DNA of 64,000 nt from Pleodorina starrii. Its lineage: Eukaryota; Chlorophyta; Chlorophyceae; Chlamydomonadales; Volvocaceae. Positions 57,701 to 64,000 of the stretch are shown piece by piece. The translations under genes and the position numbers were made by a program. Numbering within the stretch: the first letter of the stretch is position 1; every line of letters begins with the position of its first letter. The notes under the pieces were generated by a model that saw only the letters and a program-made list of their open reading frames with translations, made no database searches and had not been told where the DNA came from. The stretch is taken from the NCBI GenBank assembly GCA_030267565.1, contig BRXU01000026.1, forward strand, positions 868,001 to 932,000, given 5' to 3'.

Positions 57701-60258
57701 ATGCCGGGCGCTTGAGGGGGGGCGTCTTCCGGCGCTCCCCAGAGCTGCCTGCTTGCTTGCTTGGCTGCCTGCCTGCCTGCCTGCTTGCCTGCGTTGGCGT
57801 GGTGCGCTCCCGACTGCGCGATGATGGTAACGTGTGGGGTGGGGTGGGGTGGTACATCGATGAGTGCTGTGCTGCCGCCCACTGCCGGCGAGGACACTGC
57901 GGCTCGGCTCGCTGCCAGCGGCGGCCTGCGGGGGCCAGAGGGGATGGGTGGTCGCTGCCTCGTCGTCGGGGGGTCGGAGTGGGTGGACCAGCAGCCACGT
58001 GTATGTATATGTGTGTTTGTGTGTGTGTGAGGGGGGTGTCCACGTATAGGCCGGAGCCAGGGGGGTTGCCGAATGTTGCTGATGGGGGTCCGACAAAGAG
58101 AGCAAAGAGCAGGCAGGCGGTGGGGACCTCGCTCATGCGCGCGCGCCTCACTTTACTCGAGCCCCGACCCGCCTCCTGTGGCCTCATTGCCGCCGCTTCC
58201 CCAAACATGCCCAGGAGGACGAGCAACAGCAGCAGCAGGCGCAGGGGCATCGGGAGCAGCCGCAGCAGGAGCAGGAGCATGAGGTGGGGTATGCAGCGGC
58301 CGCCGGCTCTCCACCTCTGGCGGCGGCGGCGGTGTTGTCGTCATGTCCCGCTGACGGCGGCGGCCCGGTCCGGAGCGGGGGACCCGAGTACGGCGGACCC
58401 GCGTACGGCACCGCCTGCCGCCGTTTCGTGGCCCACCTGCGCGACGAGCTGTTGATGGACGAGCGGCACGTGTTTGGGTTGCTGGCCAGGTGGGGGCGGG
58501 GGGGGGGCTTGGGCTGGCTGGGCTGCTGCTGCTTAGGGGGGGGTTGGGAAGGGAGGCCCGGGGTAAGCCAAAGATGAGACCGCAGCGGTGGAAGGGAGAC
58601 GACCTTGTTGGCGGACAGACCCCCAGCGGTACTTGAGGGAAGGGGGCACTGGGGGGGGTGAGACCCGCGGGTCGTGGGCCGAGTGGACGAGTGGGCGGGC
58701 CGGACGAGTGGACGAGTGGCAAGCTCCAGGTCCAGGTCCAGGTCCAGGTCCATGTCGTACACACCACAATGCGGCCTTAGGGTGTGTCTCAGGACCGTAG
58801 GCAAGCGGGAGGGAAGCCAGCTGCCCGCAGGCGTCGCCACAGGCGTTTCCCACAGGCCCTGCTGCCGGTTGCAATACAGGACACGAGCAGGAGCCCCAGG
58901 TGCCCCCCACACACATGCCGCTTCCTGCCGCTCCCTCCATCACCGTTCAACCCACAACCTGATCCTATCCCTCCCGCCGCCCTCCCTCCTCCGTTTCGCC
59001 CTCCTTCTGCCTATCCCCCCTCCCGCCCGCCCCTCCCGGCCTTCAGGCTGCCCTCCCTAGCGCTGGTCCCTCCCGCCCGCCTGGACGAGGCCCTGGTGTA
59101 TCTGTCGGTCGTCCTCAAGGGAGCGGGGCCGGGGCACAGGTGGGGGGGAGGGAGGGAGGGCGGGAGGCGTGGGCAGGGCGAGGCAGTAAGAAGGATGCCA
59201 CAGCGAGGCAGCGGGGGCCCCGGGACGGGGGCCGGGATGGGCAGAGAGCGGTTGGCTTGGTCAGGTTTCCTGCCGGCTGCGGGTGCGGAGGGCCTGAGGG
59301 CGCGTAGCTGGGCTGAGGGCTGCGGAGCGTCTCCCTTCCGCCCTTCTCCTCCCCCCGGGGGGTCTCCCGCTGCGCTGCCTCGCTTGCTTCCTTGCCTGCG
59401 TGCTTGCTCGCTTGCTTTGCCCGTCGGGGGCCCGTCGGCCAGACTCAGCGGCCGGTCCGTTGTCCGTTGTCTGGCGGCGGCGACACGGAACGGAAGGTGG
59501 AACAGAAGGCGGTGGAACGGAAGTCGACGTGAGCGAACGGACATCACCAGTACTACTTGGCGACCAAATCCCGGGTTGGGGTGGGGACCGCGTTGTGCCC
59601 CTCACCCTCACCCTCACCCTCACCCTGCAGGTTGGGGCCCGAGGCCGCGGCGGCAGCGTCGTCATCGGCACAGCAGCAGGGGCAGCAGGGGCACGGCCCA
59701 CCGCCGCCCAAACCGGCACCGCCGCCGCCGCCGCCGCTTTCGGAGGAGGCCGAGCTCGACCTGGCTCTGTACCGCTTCCTGCGCCGCGCGCCTGCCGTAC
59801 TGGCCATGACGCGAGCCGATCTGTCGTACACGCTGGAGCGGCTGTCGTACGACGGCGGCCTGGACGACTATGTGGGCATGTGTCGGCTGCTGTGCGCCGT
59901 GCCGGAGCTGCTGCCGGCGGCGGCGGCGCGGCTGCAGGAGGCGCGGGCAGCGGAGGCGGCGCACCACGCAACAGCAGCGGCGGCGGCGGTGGCGGCGGCG
60001 GGGTCGGAAGGGGCGGAGGGCTCGCGGGCGAGGTCCGGCTCGGGGGTGGGGTCCGAGGCGGCGGGGGGGCGGAGCGGCGGGCCACTTGCGGCAGGGGTGG
60101 CGGCGGCGGCGGATGGAGTGGGCGTTGGGGGCGGCCGAGTGTCGTTTCCCGGGGTGGCGGACCGGAGAGTGGATGCGAGGGAGGCGGTCCGGCGGGAGGT
60201 GGAGGCGGCCCGGCGGGCGGCGGCGGCGGCGACAGCGGCGGAAGCGATGGTCTCGTAA
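54755..60258 (+). CDS. Predicted organellar protein with mTERF-like helical repeats
   Basis: Exons: 54755-55426, 55800-55871, 56704-56754, 57409-57468, 58215-58489, 59047-59139, 59631-60258; 616 codons plus TAA, phases agree. The N-terminal 150 residues are Ser/Arg/Cys/Ala-rich and lack acidic residues at first, as in a transit peptide. The middle and C-terminal parts contain helix pairs of the type seen in mitochondrial transcription termination factors: NLAAWVSLLADM followed by VRSPAAVLASCPAFLL, and YRFLRRAPAVLAMTRADLSYTLERL followed by MCRLLCAVPELLP (P-x-L-L turn). Low-complexity Gln and Ala blocks separate them. mTERF is my best guess; an OPR-like or unrelated helical protein remains possible. 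It is divergent from the OPR gene. The exon 4 donor could also be four bases later. Confidence 0.6.
56108..56214 (+). repeat. GGGTTTGGGTCT 12-base array
   Basis: About six to eight copies, degenerate at the 5' end (GGATTTGGGTTTTGAT), in the mTERF-like gene intron 55872-56703. Superficially telomere-like, but without TTAGGG. Confidence 0.9.
56334..56382 (+). repeat. Dispersed repeat family B, copy 2
   Basis: Differs from 39981-40026 by about one base over 46. It lies in intron 55872-56703 of the mTERF-like gene. Weaker relatives are near 36587-36632, 58571-58622 and, reversed, 61654-61692. Confidence 0.9.
57023..57058 (+). repeat. CATC tetranucleotide repeat
   Basis: Nine CATC units in intron 56755-57408 of the mTERF-like gene. 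Confidence 0.95.
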
Positions 60259-62381
60259 GGGCGGAAGCGAAGGGTGTTTTGGGGCGGGGTTTTGGCGACT
60301 TTTGAGTGCAGCAGCAGTACTGCCGCTACACACATACCGGTATCGCCCTCACCGGCCCCTGTGCCGATCAGTACATCATCGCCCCGATACGGAAAGCCCC
60401 TGAAATCCGGCAGCAGCAGAAAGACTCCCACCGACGCATCCCGAGCACACCCAACCCAGCCCCATCAGCTTTCGCACTTTCCCAGCAGCCCGTGGGCTCG
60501 GAAATGTCGGAATCTCCACCCGCGACTAACGAACCAAAACAACCAACCAACGGACCAACCAACCAACCAACAAAGAAGGTGCCTGCTCACAACGCTCCAA
60601 CCGTCTCCACTCACCATACAGTGTGCCCATTGCCTCCCGGAGCAGAGCTGGACAGGCGCGCTACTGCTCAAATCCGAAAGGGCGCTCCTAGCAACCAGCT
60701 CCTCTCAGCCATCGCTGCAAACCAAAAACGTGTCCCATCACAACCCGGCACGGCGTAAGGGCCTTCCCTTCCCTTCCCGCCGCACCGATCATTGTCTCAT
60801 TGCCGGTGGCTCAACATGCTTTGCTTAACATCATACGCCATCGCTTCGTTTCGTGCCCTTAGGCTGCCTCGAAAGACCAGGAAGACGGTGCAGGCACGTC
60901 TCTCCCCCGCCAACCACCAACCGCCAACCGGCACTCCCCAACCAACCCCAACGACCGCACACAGTCCACCTTTCAGAGCCAACAAAAAAAGGCACACCAG
61001 GGCACACGTCCCTCCCCCCGGGCAGTGTCTGCAGTCCTCGCAGTCAGTCCTTCTCGCGGTCAGTCTCTCTCTCCCAGGCAGCACGCGCCAGCACCCTCCA
61101 ACCACAGTAGCGTGCAGCATCGTGCCCCCCTTGGGGGGCGCGTCGGGCGGTCTCCTACAGCTTCGCCGCCTCTCCCTTTCTCCCAGACCAAGCTTCCACC
61201 TGTTTCGCCCTCCGCCCTGGCCCCGCCCTGCCCCGCCTTGCCATGTCCTGGCCTAACTAGTCAGTAGTCACTGCCTTGCTCCACAGCACCTCTCCTGACA
61301 TGGCGCTGGCCTTCCCAGTGGGATGAAAACGCCTGGGGGGGGGCTGGGGCCGCTTTTGAACCACAGCGCAGCAAAGTCGCACACGCGTAATCAGCTACCA
61401 AAGGAGCAAAACCACGACCTATCCCGGTCACCAATTCTGCATCTGCCTGCCGTACTTTAATCCATTACGTTCACCTGCAAAAAAAATCATTCCGCCTCGC
61501 CACTTTCGAGACCCTCCCGTGAACCCCCTCGCCCGCCCCGTCCCGTCCCGTCCCGGCCCTCCGTCCCGGACCCGAGTCGCCTCTGCTCGGCGCGGCGGTG
61601 AGCCGTCTCCTTCCCCACGTGGTGGGGTACCGGTAGGATGACCGCCCACCCTCCCCCAGACGCCGTCTCCTTCTCCGCTGCGGTATTTTTTTTATCCCCC
61701 CAGATGTCGGGAGGCGCCTGCCCGTATGCGCGCGTGCATCCTCGCAATCCCCCCCACCTGCCCTAATCCTGCCATTCCCCGCCCTACCATTTTCTTCCCT
61801 GCGCTGCCCTACCCTTCTTTGCGTTGCCAACCTGCCATTCCCTGCGATGCCATGCCCTGCACTGCCCCAGCCACTGGTGACGACACCGACTATGTCCCGC
61901 AACGAAGGATGCACCTGCCCCAACGCGTTAACGTATTCTGCACAACCCAAAAGGTGCCAACTATAACAAAAAAACAGCAAGAACAACAAAAATAAGCGCA
62001 GCCCGCTGTGCCGCCTGGTCTCCCGCAGAAAGGCTTCCATAGCAGCTAGCCACATCCCCTAGCCGCCCGCCGCGCAATTGATGAGCGCTTCTTCGTATCG
62101 GTATCGCGCGCCCTACTTTGGGATTACAATACCCGCTGCGCCGAGCCCCGCTGCCCCACAGTCCCCCGCAAAAAGCACCCGCCCGGGTTGGGGCGTAGCG
62201 GCCTCGCTGGGCGCAGACGCACCGCGCGGACCGCCGGACCCCGACGACAATCATGATGCACTGGGGGCGGCACAGGAAGTCCGCCCCAGGCCAAGCAACA
62301 CCGTCAGTGCATGGATCAGTCATGCGAAAATTGTGACAAGTTGAAAGGCATCGTTAGTCAGTATTTGCGGATGCACGCGCA

Positions 62382-62458
62382 AAAATTGGGACCTCTTTTC
62401 GCCACCAACATACGGCACCTGGTGCCGTATGTTGGTGGCGAAAAGAGGTCCCAATTTT
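62382..62458. repeat. Perfect 38-base inverted repeat (palindrome)
   Basis: Arms 62382-62419 and 62421-62458 are exact reverse complements around a single central T at 62420. The right arm is followed by two more copies of CCAATTTTAGGCGAAAA (to about 62490). The DNA could extrude a cruciform; an RNA would fold into a hairpin with no mismatches. Confidence 0.97.
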
Positions 62459-62495
62459 AGGCGAAAAGTCCCAATTTTAGGCGAAAAGAGGTCCC

Positions 62496-62576
62496 AGACG
62501 TACGGTGGTGGCGTATCCACCAACATACGCCACCACCGCCACCATCGCCACCAACATACGCCACCACCGTACGTCT
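62496..62576. repeat. 21-base terminal inverted repeats around an 81-base unit
   Basis: Arms 62496-62516 and 62556-62576 are exact reverse complements, enclosing a CCACCAACATACGCC-type direct repeat. It abuts the palindrome at 62382-62458, with which it shares the CACCAACATACG string. Confidence 0.93.
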
Positions 62577-63234
62577 ACTATTTTTGCATGTGGCCTTTCA
62601 ATAGCAAATGGAAACTTATATTCAGGTCCAATTCGTAAACGTGCACACACGATGGACTGCGCGCCGCGCCGAGCTGCTGACGAGGGGCGCTTTGTATCAT
62701 GAAAAACAACGCCGCTGCACGATCGCTGCAGCGGAGCGCGCGCCCACTTTTCTTGCGTCGCCGCGAATTAAACTATAATTAAATTACCTACATTCTCCCA
62801 TATTGTATTAATCGGAAATCCAACCTTTTGATTCATAGTACGACATTACCCTGTTTGACAGCTGCCGCTGCCATCCCGCCCGCCCGCTTGGACTCATCCA
62901 TAAAAAGGGGTGCCTCCCCTTTTGGAGGCGTATCGGCGGCGTGCCGATAACCAACGGCGTCTTACTGTAATCGGTCGAGCGTCTCAGAATGGTGTTGATA
63001 TTGCAGCTGCTGCTGCTGCTGCTGCTGCGGTCGCCGCAGTACGACAGTCATGGCAACCACAGCCAAGTCTTCATGGTGCCCTTGCCCTTCACCTGCGCCG
63101 CAGAAATCACATGAAATCACAACACAACACATTACGCATCAAGAGACGCAGCCCCCAGGCAAATCCAACCCCGGCCTCGCCTGTACCAACGTAGGGCGTG
63201 ACGGGGCCAGGTCTGAAAACCGGCTGGCCGTTTT

Positions 63235-63978
63235 TCAAGCGTGGCATTGGGATGTGCCCCCCCTCCCTACCAACCCCCAGGAGTTGTGCAGGTGCAAAGG
63301 CCACAGCGGCGCTCCGAACTGCGCCACCACCGAACAAACACTTGGGGTTAAGAGTGCGGTGCGATGCATCGTTGGGGAGGCGCGCGCCGGCGGCCCTGCC
63401 CACGAAAACACCAAGCGCCTCACACCCGCACACGCACACGCCAGCGCAAGGGTCCTAGCTGAAACGGACTGCCTCCCTGCCCAGCCTCCCTGTCCCCATG
63501 CGCATTCAGGCGGGTTCGCAGTCCCCCGAACCTCAGCCCCCCTCCCGGCCCCCGCCCCGCACCGCACCTCAATGCCGCCAGTTGCCGTCCAGCCGCCCTC
63601 GCCACCCGCCTCCACCTCCACCTCCTCCTCCGCCTCCACCTCTTCCCCCTCCACCTCTCGCGCCCTCGCATCATCCGCTTCCGGACCCGAGCCGTCTTGA
63701 CCCCGGTCCGGCCCCCGCCTCCGCCCCCTCGCCTGCGGCTGCGTCCGCAGCCGCAGCCGCAGCAGTCGCCGCGTGGTGTCGCTGACGTGTATGCCCCCCG
63801 GCACGCCGGTGGACTCCAACCTGCCGGCGGTGTGCACCGTGTCGCCAAAGAGGCAGAAGCGCGGCATGCGGGTGCCCACCACGCCGCTGAGCACGGGGCC
63901 GCTGTGGATGCCCACCCGGACCTGCACCGGCTGGCCGGTGGTGGGCAGCGGCACCTGGCAGGCGGCGACCAGCATGGC
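63235..63978 (-). CDS. Class III nucleotide (guanylyl/adenylyl) cyclase, C-terminal part, partial
   Basis: The acceptor CTCTTAG is at about 63979-63985 and the gene continues beyond the window's right edge. The exon encodes the second half of the cyclase homology domain: [16 protein letters not shown] (including the metal/ribose-side strand), [19 protein letters not shown] and a short [13 protein letters not shown]. Class III cyclases make cGMP or cAMP; volvocine genomes carry many. The conserved transition-state Asn of the usual DTVNTASR motif reads His here, while the Arg is kept. After about codon 70 the frame becomes Arg/Gly/Glu-rich and is probably an extension or intron; the frame's stop is at 63235-63237, but the true end is unresolved. 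Confidence 0.88.
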   Translation of the reverse strand, partial: AMLVAACQVPLPTTGQPVQVRVGIHSGPVLSGVVGTRMPRFCLFGDTVHTAGRLESTGVPGGIHVSDTTRRLLRLRLRTQPQARGRRRGPDRGQDGSGPEADDARAREVEGEEVEAEEEVEVEAGGEGGWTATGGIEVRCGAGAGRGAEVRGTANPPECAWGQGGWAGRQSVSARTLALACACAGVRRLVFSWAGPPARASPTMHRTALLTPSVCSVVAQFGAPLWPLHLHNSWGLVGRGGTSQCHA

Positions 63979-64000
63979 CTAAGAGGGAGGAGGAGGAGGA

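Larger units (their letters stand above)
60259..63234. other. Convergent spacer between mTERF-like gene and cyclase
   Basis: Nearly 3 kb without a recognised gene. It contains a reverse-oriented family B repeat piece at about 61654-61692, a perfect palindrome at 62382-62458, an AT-rich stretch at about 62760-62860, a CTG run at 63005-63028, and TGTAA signals on the plus strand near 62965 and on the minus strand near 62124-62128. Confidence 0.5.

Overview
The window looks like nuclear DNA of a volvocine green alga (Chlamydomonas/Volvox/Gonium type). The evidence is very high GC with strong third-position GC, genes cut into many short exons by G-rich/C-rich introns, long Ala/Gly/Gln runs inside proteins, TGTAA polyadenylation-type signals, a very large octotricopeptide-repeat (OPR) protein, and TTTTAGGG telomere-like tracts in introns. 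No bacterial or organellar gene organisation is seen. The organism call is an inference.

Layout: 1-3.3 kb holds an intron-containing tRNA-Leu(CAG) and otherwise nothing I can assign. About 3.4-14.9 kb (+) is a KUP/HAK/KT potassium transporter in at least 18 exons. About 16.4-20.9 kb (-) is a small flavoprotein of the NADPH-dependent FMN reductase / chromate-quinone reductase family, convergent with the transporter. About 22.2-27.1 kb (+) is a non-LTR retrotransposon (LINE) whose ORF1 and ORF2 lie in one reading frame broken only by a TAG and a TGA. At 27.45-42.78 kb (+) is a 28-exon homologue of plant DEX1, a secretory-pathway FG-GAP/beta-propeller protein; the exon model closes exactly at 1007 residues. 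At 45.9-53.45 kb (-) is a 4-exon, about 2057-residue OPR protein. At 54.75-60.26 kb (+) is a divergent 7-exon gene of 616 residues that is weakly mTERF-like. At 63.2-64.0 kb (-) is the end of a class III nucleotide cyclase that runs out of the window.

The genes do not form a pathway; this is an ordinary nuclear neighbourhood. Two predicted organelle gene-expression factors (OPR and mTERF-like) face away from one another across about 1.3 kb and may share a promoter. The LINE lies in the space between the flavoprotein and DEX1, about 0.36 kb from the DEX1 start codon.

The unusual content is mostly in the introns. One 8-bp donor-like minisatellite of about 99 copies starts exactly at a 5' splice site. 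Other G-rich arrays follow donors and C-rich arrays precede acceptors. Several short dispersed repeat families recur in introns of different genes. A perfect 38-bp palindrome lies between the last two genes. Exon coordinates were read by eye from splice signals, frame continuity and family similarity; first exons and 3' ends are the least certain parts.
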